From the NCBI RefSeq assembly GCF_030908545.1, contig NZ_CP133083.1, positions 2,117,691 to 2,181,690 of the forward strand: a DNA stretch of 64,000 nt. The letters are read 5' to 3'. Made by a program: the position numbers and the translations under genes. This document shows positions 23,995 to 33,882 of the stretch, one piece after another (position 1 is the stretch's first letter; each line of letters starts with the position of its first letter). Below the pieces are notes generated by a model. That model had not been told where the DNA came from. It made no database searches and saw only the letters and a list, made by a program, of their open reading frames with translations. Origin of the DNA: Nitrosomonas sp. sh817. Its GTDB lineage: Bacteria > Pseudomonadota > Gammaproteobacteria > Burkholderiales > Nitrosomonadaceae.

Positions 23995-25074
23995 CTATAC
24001 GCGATTACCATGAGATCCCATGCTGGATATTTTTGACAGAACACATCTAGCCATATCTTTTAAAGGAACGATTTCATTAACACCACCTGCTGCAATCGCT
24101 TCTTTCGGCATACCGAACACTACACAGCTGCTCTCATCCTGCGCAAAATTATACGAACCTGCTTTGTGCATTTCCAGCATTCCCGCTGCACCGTCTTTTC
24201 CCATGCCAGTAAGAATCACACCAATCGCGTTTTTACCTGCACAATTCGCCGCAGACCTAAATAGTACATCAACCGACGGGCGATGTCGACAAACAGGCTC
24301 TCCATGGTTTAATTCCGTCATATAATTCGCACCGCTGCGTCTCAGTAACAAGTGAGAATGACCAGGTGCGATAAAGGCATGGCCGGGTAAAACTCGCTCT
24401 CCTCCTTGTGCTTCAATTACCGAAATTTTGCAAAGAGAATTCAATCGATTGGCGAATGACTTGGTAAAACCTTCGGGCATATGTTGGGTGACTAATATTC
24501 CAGGTGAATCCGGCGGCATTCTAATTAAAAATTCCTTTATTGCTTCCGTACCGCCAGTAGACGCACCTACTATTATCAATTTCTCGGTCGATGCGATGCG
24601 ATTCGACACCGAAGGCAATACCACATCCGCTGTAGCACTCTTTGCTACTGCTATATTTGCAGATTTTTTAAGCCGCGCAGATTTAGCAATGCGAATTTTA
24701 TTTGCAATCTCACCGCCATATTCTTTTAAGCCGGCAGCGATATCAATTTTAGGTTTAGAAACAAAATCAACCGCACCCAATTCGAGCGCACGAAAAGTAA
24801 CGTCTGAACCGTTTTCAGTTAATGTTGAAACCATCACGACAGGCATTGGCCGCAACCTCATTAATTTCTCGAGAAAATCCAAACCGTCCATCTTGGGCAT
24901 CTCAACATCCAGCGTCAATACATCAGGATTCATCTCACGTATCATTTCTCTCGCCACTAAAGGATCTGGAGCGGATCCTATGGCTTCCATGTCAGGCTGG
25001 CTATTTATAACCTCGCTTAATAAGCGCCTAATTAACGCTGAGTCATCAATTATCAGAACTCTAGTCTTATCCAT
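23995..25074 (-). CDS. cheB: Chemotaxis protein-glutamate methylesterase CheB
   Basis: Response-regulator methylesterase/deamidase that removes methyl groups from chemoreceptors during adaptation. The 359 residues contain an N-terminal receiver with acidic pair and phospho-Asp ([25 protein letters not shown], about D56), a linker, and the esterase domain with the triad serine in GASTGG, histidine in QHMPEGFT and aspartate in GMGKDGAAG. It is the last che gene in the operon, 37 bp after cheD. Confidence 0.97.
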   Translation of the reverse strand: MDKTRVLIIDDSALIRRLLSEVINSQPDMEAIGSAPDPLVAREMIREMNPDVLTLDVEMPKMDGLDFLEKLMRLRPMPVVMVSTLTENGSDVTFRALELGAVDFVSKPKIDIAAGLKEYGGEIANKIRIAKSARLKKSANIAVAKSATADVVLPSVSNRIASTEKLIIVGASTGGTEAIKEFLIRMPPDSPGILVTQHMPEGFTKSFANRLNSLCKISVIEAQGGERVLPGHAFIAPGHSHLLLRRSGANYMTELNHGEPVCRHRPSVDVLFRSAANCAGKNAIGVILTGMGKDGAAGMLEMHKAGSYNFAQDESSCVVFGMPKEAIAAGGVNEIVPLKDMARCVLSKISSMGSHGNRV

Positions 25075-25111
25075 CTTTAACTCTCAATTTTGGTTAACAA
25101 GTCAACTTGTT

Positions 25112-25723
25112 CTAAGAAAAAAGTTCAACATCTCCACCGGAATCCACTCGATGTAAACGTTGCCTGTAGTCGCTTTCCCGCTGAGAAAGTGTCGTGTTAC
25201 GCACATTGCGTAACTTCTTAACCATCACTCGACTGCTTTTGGGGAAAAAGTAAACTTTACGTGGGAACACATCGACTAGGTCTTGTGCAACAACTCGAAT
25301 TTTTTCTGTCTGTAAAAATTTCAATACAAAATCTGCATTCCGTTGACCTACATTCGCAACCGTCAAACCATCGAGAACATTTCCGCCACCGAAAACCTTA
25401 GCCTCCAAATTGCCGCGACGAGCACCCAGTTTCAACAGCTGATTGATCAATATCTCCATCGCATATGTTCCGTACCTAGCTGAAGCATTTAACGGCCCCC
25501 CTGCATCACCACCACCGTCAGGAAGCATGAAATGGTTCATCCCTCCAATTCCGCTATAGCAATCGCGTATACAAGCGGCTACACAAGATCCGAGAACTGT
25601 TACCAGCAAAATATCCTTATCAGTCACATAATATTCACCCGGTAACAGTTTAACTGCCTGACTATTAAAATTTTTATCAAAATAAAAATTAGTAGCAAGT
25701 TGTTCATCAATGATCTCAGTCAT
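25112..25723 (-). CDS. cheD: Chemoreceptor glutamine deamidase CheD
   Basis: Deamidates receptor glutamines and in some species assists CheC. At 203 residues it includes the catalytic cysteine in [11 protein letters not shown] and the histidine in GMNHFMLP, plus the conserved EAKVFGGGN. The gene starts 7 bp after the cheR stop. cheR-cheD-cheB order is common in beta- and gammaproteobacteria. Confidence 0.95.
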   Translation of the reverse strand: MTEIIDEQLATNFYFDKNFNSQAVKLLPGEYYVTDKDILLVTVLGSCVAACIRDCYSGIGGMNHFMLPDGGGDAGGPLNASARYGTYAMEILINQLLKLGARRGNLEAKVFGGGNVLDGLTVANVGQRNADFVLKFLQTEKIRVVAQDLVDVFPRKVYFFPKSSRVMVKKLRNVRNTTLSQRESDYRQRLHRVDSGGDVELFS

Positions 25724-25730
25724 GCGATTA

Positions 25731-26594
25731 TTACCTCGTTCTACTTGCTAATTCGTACACAGTTTTTTCTCGCAGCTTAAACAAATCAACCGCATGTTGG
25801 AAACTCTCAGAATGTCCAGCAAACAACAGACCATCCGGCGCAAGCAACGGTGCAAACTTCTTTAGAATTTTATATTGTGTTGGCTTATCAAAATAAATCA
25901 TGACATTACGGCAAAAAATGGCATCGAACGGACCTCGTATTGGCCAATTGTCATCCAGTAAATTCAATTGCCGAAATGTAATCATGTTACGTAACTCGGG
26001 TCTAACTCGCGCTGAACCTTCATGATGCCCTTTCCCTTTAAGGAAAAATTGCTTCAATTTTTCCTTCGGAAGTTTTTCCAGCTTATCCAATGAATAAACA
26101 CCAAGTTGCGCTTTTGCGAGAACATTAGTATCTAAGTCCGTCGCCAGAATATGAACTGGGGGAGTCAATGTATTAAATGCTTGTACCATCGCCATGGCCA
26201 TTGAGTAAGGCTCCTCTCCGGTAGATGAAGCACTACACCAGAGTTGAATCTTGTTTTGATTCTTGCGTTTCTCGACATGTTTCTCGAGAATGGGAAAATG
26301 ATGTTGCTCACGAAAAAAAGCAGTCAAATTCGTTGTTAAAGCGTTAGTAAAAGCTTCCCATTCTTCAGAGTTTCCGCGCTCAAGGTAATTCAAATACTCG
26401 TGAAAGCTATTGATACCTGTTGCACGCAAACGGCGAGCCAAGCGACTATACACCATGTTTTGCTTGCCCGAAGACAATGAAATACCAGCATGTTTGTATA
26501 TCAGCTTTCTAACTCGTTCAAAATCTTCTTGCGTAAAGACATATTCGCGAGTTTTGTCATTTGAATTTTCATCAAAGTTAGAAATTATTCCCAT
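25731..26594 (-). CDS. cheR: Chemotaxis protein methyltransferase CheR
   Basis: SAM-dependent enzyme methylating receptor glutamates. The 287 residues include an N-terminal helical domain (about 18-85), the SAM site [17 protein letters not shown], and the C-terminal motif [17 protein letters not shown]. It is preceded by a 291-bp AT-rich gap after cheA, so it may have its own promoter or a decayed gene upstream of it. Confidence 0.96.
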   Translation of the reverse strand: MGIISNFDENSNDKTREYVFTQEDFERVRKLIYKHAGISLSSGKQNMVYSRLARRLRATGINSFHEYLNYLERGNSEEWEAFTNALTTNLTAFFREQHHFPILEKHVEKRKNQNKIQLWCSASSTGEEPYSMAMAMVQAFNTLTPPVHILATDLDTNVLAKAQLGVYSLDKLEKLPKEKLKQFFLKGKGHHEGSARVRPELRNMITFRQLNLLDDNWPIRGPFDAIFCRNVMIYFDKPTQYKILKKFAPLLAPDGLLFAGHSESFQHAVDLFKLREKTVYELASRTR

Positions 26595-26885
26595 GCCATT
26601 TCCATTTCAGTAAGCAAAAATCCATTTATAAGAAAACTTAACTTCGATAATAAATTTGAAAACTCTCAGTTGTCATTCAATTCTATTATCGACAGTTATA
26701 TAGGTTTAATTTGTAGACAAAAAATATTTGAAGCAATCAAATAAAACATTTTTTATCAATTAGATAACCAAAAATCTCTGGATATCTTTAAATATTAAAA
26801 AAATTTATATCATTTTTTCTCTAACCATTACCCTAACACTCGATTCATGTTAAAACTGTTTCTTTGAAATTCTATGAAATATTAT
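26595..26885. other. AT-rich gap inside the che operon between cheA and cheR
   Basis: This 291-bp stretch is far more AT-rich than the flanking genes and has no frame of useful length, hairpin-plus-T-run or repeat that I could support. cheW or a receptor gene often sits at this position in related operons; no remnant was recognised. Confidence 0.5.
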
Positions 26886-29072
26886 TTAAACGATCTCTTG
26901 TTGCGATGCCATTACTAAAGCAGCGGTATCAAGGATAAGTGCAACCTTGCCATCGCCCATGATTGTCGCTCCAGATACACCCTGCACTCTTCGGTAGTTA
27001 CTTTCCAGACTCTTAATGACTACTTGATGTTGCCCAACGAGATCGTCCACAAATAGTGCAGCTTTGTGACCTTCAGCTTCAAGAATTACAAGGATCCCTT
27101 CATGAACAGCTGTAACTTTTGGACGCAAATTGAAAATTTCATGCAATGCGACAACAGGCAAATATTCGCCTCGTACCTGTACCACACGCCCTTGACCACT
27201 GACTGTTTTGATATCTGCAGCCGCAGGCTGTAATGACTCGGTAATGTAATTAAGTGGAACAATGAACATTTCTTCACCGACGGTTACGGATAGTCCATCA
27301 AGAATGGCAAGCGTTAAAGGCAAGCGAATCGAAATACGTGTGCCGGCGCCTAACGCCGAATCGATATCAATACGCCCTCCCATACTCTGAATATTGCGCT
27401 TGACAACATCCATACCAACTCCGCGTCCTGATACATCCGTGACTTTCTCGGCTGTCGAAAAACCAGCTTCAAATATCAATGCCCAAACTTCTTGATCTGT
27501 CATACCGTCATGCACAGGCAATCCGCGTTCTTTTGCCTTCGCAAGTATCTTCCCCCGATTTAAGCCAGCTCCATCATCGCTGACTTCGATTACGATACTG
27601 CCGCCCTGATGAAATGCTCGTAAAGTTATAGTACCGTGCGCTGGCTTGCCGGCGGCAACTCGTTTCTCGGCAACCTCAATACCATGATCCAAGCTATTCC
27701 TTACCAAATGAGTCAGTGGATCTGCAATTTTTTCTATCAGGCCTTTATCAAGTTCCGTATTTTCACCAACTGTTTTTAATTCAACGCGCTTGTTCAACTT
27801 TGCAGCCAAATCACGAACAACTCGAGGATAACGGCTAAATACAAAACTAATTGGCATCATACGAATCGACATTACAGATTCTTGCAAGTCACGCGTATTT
27901 CTCTCCAGTTGACTCATTCCACTATGTAATTTCTCAAAAAGCACCGGATCATATTGTGAAACGGTTTGAGCCAACATTGCCTGTGTGATCACCAATTCAC
28001 CGACCAAGTTGATCATCTGATCAACTTTTTCTATGCTGACACGTATTGAAGAAGTTTCACTGTTTGGAGCAGCAGTAGCAGTTTTGTTCAAAGATTTGTT
28101 TATGTTGCCCGAAGATTCGTTTTTGCTGAAACCTGTATTGGGTTGCTGCCCAACACTTGGATTCATTTCCGATTCATCACTCTCAATCGGTGCAGCAGGT
28201 GCCCCAGGAAAAAAACCATAGCCCGGAGCTGGTGGCAAATCAGTCATTGAAAATTCATCTTCATTTGCAGTTACAGGCGATTCTGTATTCTTGCCGGCTT
28301 CTTCCGAATAATCAGTAGCTGACAAACCTGCCTCAGTATTTTCCACAACGATAGTTTCTATTTTCAGATTTGCCGGATCGACAATAAAAGCCAATGTTTC
28401 CCAAACATCTTCTTCACAATTTGAGGTTGCAAGCTTTAGTTTAAAACTATTGCTAGTGTTAGTAGGTGTCAAATTCTCGAGAACTCCGAGGCGTTTTAAG
28501 TTATCGAGCAAGTGATCGACCGTCGCGCTACTCATGCCGGTACTGGAGAATTCAATACTATAAATATTTTTGAGTGAATCTTCTGCTGGTGATTCTATTA
28601 CTTCGGTTTCAATCTGATTAGTAGCCCCTAAATTCTCTCCAGATTCTTCTTCTGCTACCGGTTCAACAACTACCGATTCCTGTACCCCGTCACTGAGCTT
28701 CTTCAATTCCTCACAAACGGCCGCCGCAACCGCCGGATCCGCTTGACCTTCACCGCGATGACCCGCTAGCTGTTCCTTAATGACATCACCTGCTCTGAGA
28801 AAAGCATCAATCATTTCGCTACGCACCTTAAGTTCGCCTTTACGCAATTTATCCAGCAATGTTTCCAACATATGAGTCATCTCCGTCATATCCGTAAAAC
28901 CAAATGTACCAGCACCGCCTTTGATAGAGTGCGCAGCACGAAAAATAGCGTTTAAATCTTCCAGGTCTGGAGAATTGACATCCAGTCTCAAAAGACATGT
29001 TTCCATTTCAGCCAATAACTCAGAAGATTCTTCAAAGAAAATTTCGTAAAACTGTTCGAGATCTGTACTCAT
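26886..29072 (-). CDS. cheA: Chemotaxis histidine kinase CheA
   Basis: Central kinase that phosphorylates CheY and CheB in response to receptors. The 728 residues contain, in order, the HPt domain with phosphorylated histidine H48 (RAAHSIKGGAGTFGF), a long Glu/Ser-rich linker, a diverged P2-like region (about 170-245), the P3 dimerisation helices (near EKVDQMINLVGELVITQAM), the ATPase domain (LVRNSLDHGIE, DDGAGLNRGKI, GRGVGMDVV) and a C-terminal CheW-like P5 domain. It follows cheY after 142 bp. Confidence 0.97.
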   Translation of the reverse strand: MSTDLEQFYEIFFEESSELLAEMETCLLRLDVNSPDLEDLNAIFRAAHSIKGGAGTFGFTDMTEMTHMLETLLDKLRKGELKVRSEMIDAFLRAGDVIKEQLAGHRGEGQADPAVAAAVCEELKKLSDGVQESVVVEPVAEEESGENLGATNQIETEVIESPAEDSLKNIYSIEFSSTGMSSATVDHLLDNLKRLGVLENLTPTNTSNSFKLKLATSNCEEDVWETLAFIVDPANLKIETIVVENTEAGLSATDYSEEAGKNTESPVTANEDEFSMTDLPPAPGYGFFPGAPAAPIESDESEMNPSVGQQPNTGFSKNESSGNINKSLNKTATAAPNSETSSIRVSIEKVDQMINLVGELVITQAMLAQTVSQYDPVLFEKLHSGMSQLERNTRDLQESVMSIRMMPISFVFSRYPRVVRDLAAKLNKRVELKTVGENTELDKGLIEKIADPLTHLVRNSLDHGIEVAEKRVAAGKPAHGTITLRAFHQGGSIVIEVSDDGAGLNRGKILAKAKERGLPVHDGMTDQEVWALIFEAGFSTAEKVTDVSGRGVGMDVVKRNIQSMGGRIDIDSALGAGTRISIRLPLTLAILDGLSVTVGEEMFIVPLNYITESLQPAAADIKTVSGQGRVVQVRGEYLPVVALHEIFNLRPKVTAVHEGILVILEAEGHKAALFVDDLVGQHQVVIKSLESNYRRVQGVSGATIMGDGKVALILDTAALVMASQQEIV

Positions 29073-29214
29073 CGGTAACCCTATTTCATGTGGATACTAC
29101 TCAAGGCTAACACTCTAATAAAACCAGCAAATTATGAAACAGATTAATAAAAATCATTTAATCTTCAAAATAAGAAAAACTGCTGCAACTTGCTAATCTA
29201 CAACGAAGTATTTA

Positions 29215-29580
29215 TTAGCCTATTACTTTTCCAATGACTTCTAACAGCCGTTTGGGATCAAAGGGTTTTACTAACCATCCGGTTGCACCGGCTGCTCGAC
29301 CCTTAGCCTTTATTTCATCACCAGATTCAGTCGTTAAGATTAAAATGGGAATATTTTTATAACTCGCCAATTTCCTTAGCAATTCCAATAGCTTTAATCC
29401 ATCCATTCGGGGCATATTAATGTCTGTCAAGACTAAATTTACTTGATGAGAATTAGCTTTATCCAGTGCATCCTGACCATCAACAGCTTGAATGACTTCG
29501 TATCCAGCGCCCTTGAGCGTAAACGCAACCATCTGCCTAATTGATGCCGAATCATCCACTGCAAGAATCGTCTTTGCCAT
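29215..29580 (-). CDS. cheY: Chemotaxis response regulator CheY
   Basis: Single-domain receiver (121 residues) that binds the flagellar switch when phosphorylated. The acidic pair is in AVDDSASIRQ, phospho-Asp D53 in LTDINMPRMDG, the conserved threonine in ILTTESGD and lysine in LVKPFDP. It sits 60 bp after the cheZ-like gene and before cheA. Confidence 0.95.
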   Translation of the reverse strand: MAKTILAVDDSASIRQMVAFTLKGAGYEVIQAVDGQDALDKANSHQVNLVLTDINMPRMDGLKLLELLRKLASYKNIPILILTTESGDEIKAKGRAAGATGWLVKPFDPKRLLEVIGKVIG

Positions 29581-29640
29581 TTACCTTACCTCTCTATCTT
29601 TTTTGATCATTAACCTAGGAAACACAAAAATCTAATCTGT

Positions 29641-30225
29641 TTAGAAAAGCTCAATATCACCCATTTGCATGCCTTGTTGAACAACCGGTTTTCTCGTGCT
29701 TTTAATCGTTGTTTTTGCAACTGCTTCAGATATACCTTCATGAACTCTTTTAAGCATCTTCTTGTTACTTGTCTTTCCCCAGCCGGATTGACGATCAACT
29801 CGCTGCAGTTCGATGCTCAACATTTCTACTTGCCGGGAAGTATGAGCGAGTAACTGTGTTACCAAATCCCCGAACTGAAGCGAAGTAACCGCCATTTCCA
29901 ATTCTTGTTCAATCTTGTCAGCGACAACCATTTGTTTCTCGAGAAGCTCAAGTATGGGCTTACTCCCTTCAGGAGCCGCCAATTTCTCAATAGCCAGAAC
30001 CATTTCGTGATGCGACTTGGTCAACTCACTAATGAATTTAAAGTTGACGACCAAATTGTTGACCGCATCACTGACCAATCTATCGACTTGATTAAGCTCT
30101 CCCTTAATATTGATAAAAAACTCATCGGCTTCTGCATTCCGATAAATACAATCTGCATGCTCAAGCGTTTTTTTACTTGCCGAATCCTTGATTTTATTGA
30201 TGCCTGCTGATTGTGTTTCTGACAT
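29641..30225 (-). CDS. CheZ-like CheY-phosphate phosphatase (putative)
   Basis: A 194-residue, almost entirely helical protein starting at ATG 30225, preceded by an AAGGAG site; the longer frame upstream has no support. The segment TSLQFGDLVTQLLAHTSRQ resembles the CheZ active-site helix, with the D-x3-Q pair that CheZ uses to dephosphorylate CheY-P. The extreme C terminus (MGDIELF) resembles the short CheY-docking tail of CheZ. The position directly before cheY fits. Overall similarity to enteric CheZ appears low, so a related helical chemotaxis protein cannot be excluded. Confidence 0.65.
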   Translation of the reverse strand: MSETQSAGINKIKDSASKKTLEHADCIYRNAEADEFFINIKGELNQVDRLVSDAVNNLVVNFKFISELTKSHHEMVLAIEKLAAPEGSKPILELLEKQMVVADKIEQELEMAVTSLQFGDLVTQLLAHTSRQVEMLSIELQRVDRQSGWGKTSNKKMLKRVHEGISEAVAKTTIKSTRKPVVQQGMQMGDIELF

Positions 30226-30601
30226 AACTTTTCTCCTTGTTATGCATTTGATCAAGGCGGTTAAAACAGCAAAAACTGAAACAGGCTTTCCTAGGTAATT
30301 TCCAATCTCACAACTTCTTGTTTGTTGTATTGAATACCGATTCATGCTGACCAATACCGCTACGCAATCCTTTAATCATTTTTTTCAAAAAGCTAACGGT
30401 GCAATTCGCAATAACTTTAGTAATGAAGCTGTGTTGAATTGCAACCCTGCATCGCAACCAATAAAACATTACAAAATTAACAAAACCGGAATTTTGCAAG
30501 CAGGAAGCAGGAATTTTGAAGTAATCGAAGAGAAAGAGGATAAAACTGCGATATCAAGAGGCGACAACTCTCCCATGCAATAGCAGCGCGTATATCAATG
30601 A
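30226..30601. other. Region upstream of the che operon, no gene recognised
   Basis: About 375 bp. It must carry the che-operon promoter on the minus strand, but I found no convincing flagellar sigma-28 site. Short frames on both strands show no family features. Confidence 0.45.
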
Positions 30602-30739
30602 ATTGCTAAAACAACAGAGAAGAATTTCCTCAAGCAAGCATTTATCAAAGCCGACCAAGAAAAAGCCGCCGATCCGGATTATCAGGAAGAACTAAAAGCC
30701 TGGGAGAATACGTTATCCGGCGGCTTGCCAAATGACTGA
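30602..30739 (+). pseudogene. Antitoxin fragment of a decayed toxin-antitoxin pair
   Basis: The frame from 30602 to the TGA at 30739 encodes about 45 residues ending QEELKAWENTLSGGLPND, like the acidic C-terminal tail of a MazE/PemI-type antitoxin. An in-frame TGA sits directly before 30602 and no start codon is available, so the DNA-binding N-terminal half is missing. It overlaps the ATG of the toxin remnant, as intact pairs often do. Confidence 0.5.
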
Positions 30740-30906
30740 TTTAACAGCTCGATATTTACTGGATCGGCCTGGAACCGGCCAGAGGCAACAGAACCAAGCA
30801 ACTGCGCGCCGTCGATGTATTCAGATCCGGCAAATTGCAAGGCCGGTTGGAGGAGTCGTATCTTGCAGAAATCAAAGCCGCGCTGGCGATTGTTTTTGAT
30901 AAGTGA
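30732..30906 (+). pseudogene. PemK/MazF-family toxin remnant, internally deleted and frameshifted
   Basis: An ATG at 30732 overlaps the antitoxin stop. The first codons read MTDLTA; a one-base shift is then needed to continue as DIYWIGLEPARGNRTKQLRA, the N-terminal signature of PemK/MazF toxins, which runs straight into the usual C-terminal end (DVFRSGKLQGRLEESYLAE). The middle of the roughly 110-residue toxin is absent, so this is a dead gene with both a deletion and a frameshift. An IS4-type element is inserted 46 bp downstream. Confidence 0.6.
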
Positions 30907-30951
30907 TCTTTTTCTAACAAGCAGGTTAATCACTAACAAATTGTTGATGCA

Positions 30952-32284
30952 CAGTAGTGTCCGGTTAAATTAGCTGTTGAAACGATAGAAGCCAGTATTG
31001 ATGAGGATTGCAGAGAAAATATTTTGGTGCCGATTTGAAATCATATTTCGAAAATTCAGGCTCGAGTAATCTCCAAAAGTTGAATCTTCTGGAAATGATC
31101 TATGAACTTAGGAAAAACGCTGTTCGCACAACTCATGGAGTTTGTGCCATGGACGAGCTTCGCGAGAATCGTGGCTCGTTATGGTGGCGATTCGGGCGTG
31201 CGAAATCTGAGTTGTACCGAGCAATTCCGCGCCATGGCTTTTGCGCAGCTGACCTACCGCGAGAGTCTGCGAGATATCGAAGCTTGCTTGCTGGCCAACC
31301 AGACGAAGCTGTACAGCATGGGTTTCCGCGCGCCAGTCAAACGTTCGACACTGGCCGACGCCAACGAAGCACGCAACTGGCACATCTGGGAAGACTTGGC
31401 TACATTGCTGATCCGGCGCGCACGCAAACTGTATTGCAACGACAGCTTCGGTGTCGATCTGACCAATACGGTCTACGCACTGGATGCGACGACCATAGAC
31501 CTGTGCCTGTCGCTGTTTCCATGGGCACCGTTTCGCGTCAGCAAGGCGGCGGTCAGATTGCATACCCTGCTGGGTTTGCGCGGCAATATTCCGGCTTTCA
31601 TCCACATCACGAATGGCAAGACCCACGAAGTCAACGTGCTGGATACCTTGTCCTTCGAGGCAGGGGCTTTCTACGTGATGGATCGGGGTTATCTGGATTT
31701 CAGTCGCCTGTTCATGCTGCATCAGTCGGGTGCATTCTTCGTAACTCGCGCCAAACGTGGAATGAACGCTCACAGGGTGTACTCGATGAAGGTCGATCGG
31801 AATACCGGCATTATCTGCGATCAGCGTATCGCGCTCGACGGTTTCTACATCTCGCAAGATTATCCCGAGCAACTGAGGCGCATCCGCTTCAAAGACCCGG
31901 AAACCGGCAAGACGTTGGTGTTCCTGACCAACAACACAGCCTTGCCCGCACTGACGATTGCCGCGCTGTACAAAAGCCGCTGGCAAGTCGAGTTGTTCTT
32001 CAAGTGGATCAAGCAACATCTGCGTATCAAACGTTTCATCGGCAACAGCGAGAACGCGGTGAAAACGCAAATCTGGTGCGCCGTCGCCACTTATGTGCTG
32101 ATCGCCATTGTCAAAAAGGAGCTTCAAATTGATGCCTCGCTCTACACTTTGCTACAGATTTTATCGGTCTCTATTTTTGAGAAAAACCAGTTGCAACACG
32201 CCTTACAAGGCGCTGCCTACATTTCAGAACAGTACGGTGCCGCTAACCAACTAAATTTGTTTAACTTTTAACCGGACACTACTG
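30952..32284 (+). mobile_element. Complete IS4-family insertion sequence, 1333 bp
   Basis: Terminal inverted repeats are CAGTAGTGTCCGGTTAAA at the left (30952-30969) and its reverse complement at the right end (32267-32284). Both ends are flanked by the 9-bp direct repeat GTTGATGCA (30943-30951 and 32285-32293), a target-site duplication of the size made by IS10/IS50-type elements. With one intact transposase gene and a perfect duplication, the insertion looks recent and potentially mobile. Confidence 0.93.
31102..32271 (+). CDS. IS4-family transposase
   Basis: DDE transposase of 389 residues within the element at 30952-32284. First aspartate in YALDATTIDLCL (about D128), second in YVMDRGYLDFSR, and the IS4 signature Y-x2-R-x3-E-x6-K in YKSRWQVELFFKWIK. 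The start ATG 31102 is followed by MNLGKTLFAQLMEF, normal for this group. Long overlapping frames on both strands over this gene are by-products of its composition. Confidence 0.95.
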   Translation: MNLGKTLFAQLMEFVPWTSFARIVARYGGDSGVRNLSCTEQFRAMAFAQLTYRESLRDIEACLLANQTKLYSMGFRAPVKRSTLADANEARNWHIWEDLATLLIRRARKLYCNDSFGVDLTNTVYALDATTIDLCLSLFPWAPFRVSKAAVRLHTLLGLRGNIPAFIHITNGKTHEVNVLDTLSFEAGAFYVMDRGYLDFSRLFMLHQSGAFFVTRAKRGMNAHRVYSMKVDRNTGIICDQRIALDGFYISQDYPEQLRRIRFKDPETGKTLVFLTNNTALPALTIAALYKSRWQVELFFKWIKQHLRIKRFIGNSENAVKTQIWCAVATYVLIAIVKKELQIDASLYTLLQILSVSIFEKNQLQHALQGAAYISEQYGAANQLNLFNF

Positions 32285-32535
32285 GTTGATGCATATGATT
32301 TTTGCATAACGAGGGAAAAATAGAATTTTCGTTAACTGTTAACTCAAGACCTGGTACCTTGTTTTTGCGACCACATGCCCGAAATCATGCTACGCCTACA
32401 ACGCGATTTCCATTGGCGCTACACTCACTGATCAGCAAATCGAAACTGGACGGCCCGGCGCGGATTATTCATTTTCCGGGAAAATGATGCGCGGATTCAA
32501 TTTCAAAGTGCAAAATCTGCCGGTGTATATCGAAC

Positions 32536-33882
32536 TCAGTTTGCCGGATTGAGTTGTTCACGTAAGCTCTCGATAGCGCTGGGTTCGCTGCGCACCCGGA
32601 AGAGAGTGCCTTCATTGTCCGAGCGTTCTTCCAGTACCTGACAATTCGTATAGATTTGTCCGCGGAGTTGCTGAGCATTCCAGGGCAGAAAAAACTCAGT
32701 TTCGATGAGGTGTTGCTGGAAGAATTCGAGGATTTTCAGGCGAAGTTTCGTAACATCGTCGGAGCTGCGCGCGCTCATCACGATGCAATCCGGATACCGG
32801 GTACCTAAGGCAGTTTTGCATTCGGCTTGCGCCTCTGCGTCGCCGACATGGTCGATCTTGTTGAATACGCGGATGCGCGGTACAGCATTCGCGCCGATTT
32901 CTTCTAGCACTTGCTGGGTGACTTCGAGCTGTCGCTCAAATCCGGGATCGCTGGCATCAATGACATGGAGCAGCAGAGATGCATCCAGCGCTTCGTCCAG
33001 CGTGGATTTGAATGAGGCGACCAGTCCGTGCGGCAGGTTCTTGATGAAGCCGACCGTATCGCTGACGAGCACGCGTGGCACGCTTTCCGGGTGGAGCGCT
33101 CGCACCGTGGTGTCGAGCGTAGCGAACAGTTTATTGGCTACCAGCACTTCGCTGCCGGTGAGCGCCCGCATCAAAGTGGATTTGCCGGCATTGGTATAGC
33201 CGACCAGCGCCACGCTGGCGAGCCCTTGGCGCTCTTGCCGTCGCGCACGCTGTATTTTGCGCTCGGCTTCCATCGTGACAATTTCTTGTTGGAGTTCGGC
33301 GATACGGTCACGGATTTTGCGCCGATCCAATTCAGTGTGCGATTCGCCAGCACCCCGTCCACCAGTGCCGCTGCGCTGCCGCCCTTGCGGCCCGGCAAGC
33401 TTGGCGGCTTCGCGCAGGCGCGGGGCCATGTAGCCGAGGCGCGCGATTTCCACCTGTGCGCGCGCCGCACGGGAGCGGGCATTGCGGTGAAAAATTTCAA
33501 GAATCACCATGGTGCGGTCCATTACCTCGCAACCAACCTCGTTTTCAAGGTTGCGCGCCTGCGATGGTGAGATTTCGTGATCGACCAAGAGAGCACTGAT
33601 ATCGTGGCCATCTGATTCGATGACGATTTCCTCAAATTCATCCGATCCGGAATCGTTGTTCACGTAGCAGCGGATTTCCTCGCGCTTGCCAACGCCCAGG
33701 TACGCAGTCGTGTCGAAGCTGGTACGTTTTTGCATAAACGTGTTGACGACGATATAGCCCAGTGTTTTTGCGAGTTCGCGCAGCTCGGCCAGCGACGACT
33801 CGAACTCGATATCACTGACATTCGGCAATTGAACCGCTGCCGCAACAGCGAACTTAGGTTTTTCTTTGATTTCTATAGACAT
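32536..33882 (-). CDS. hflX: Ribosome-associated GTPase HflX
   Basis: Splits stalled or hibernating ribosomes; in E. coli a heat-shock rescue factor. The 448 residues have the HflX N-terminal domain (ALLVDHEISPSQARNLE, DRTMVILEIFHRNARS), a glycine-rich loop LAGPQGRQRSGTGGRGAGESH, and the G domain with G1 GYTNAGKST, DTVGFIKNLP (G3) and NKIDH (G4). A C-terminal extension of about 70 residues is present. In many relatives hflX follows hfq and precedes hflK/hflC; here it stands alone between two IS-bearing regions, which suggests relocation or a second copy. Confidence 0.95.
   Translation of the reverse strand: MSIEIKEKPKFAVAAAVQLPNVSDIEFESSLAELRELAKTLGYIVVNTFMQKRTSFDTTAYLGVGKREEIRCYVNNDSGSDEFEEIVIESDGHDISALLVDHEISPSQARNLENEVGCEVMDRTMVILEIFHRNARSRAARAQVEIARLGYMAPRLREAAKLAGPQGRQRSGTGGRGAGESHTELDRRKIRDRIAELQQEIVTMEAERKIQRARRQERQGLASVALVGYTNAGKSTLMRALTGSEVLVANKLFATLDTTVRALHPESVPRVLVSDTVGFIKNLPHGLVASFKSTLDEALDASLLLHVIDASDPGFERQLEVTQQVLEEIGANAVPRIRVFNKIDHVGDAEAQAECKTALGTRYPDCIVMSARSSDDVTKLRLKILEFFQQHLIETEFFLPWNAQQLRGQIYTNCQVLEERSDNEGTLFRVRSEPSAIESLREQLNPAN

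Noticed and set aside
30226..30500. Sigma-28 flagellar promoter for the che operon
   Set aside because: Searched for TAAA-N15-GCCGATAA; only poor partial matches.
31008..32132. 374-codon second plus-strand frame and 339-codon minus frame in the IS4 element
   Set aside because: Overlap the transposase in other frames and carry no motif.
32370..32552. About 50-codon protein-like frame (ending KVQNLPVYIELSLPD) between the IS4 element and hflX
   Set aside because: No start codon, no family recognised and it runs antisense into the end of hflX; could be a gene remnant but unsupported.
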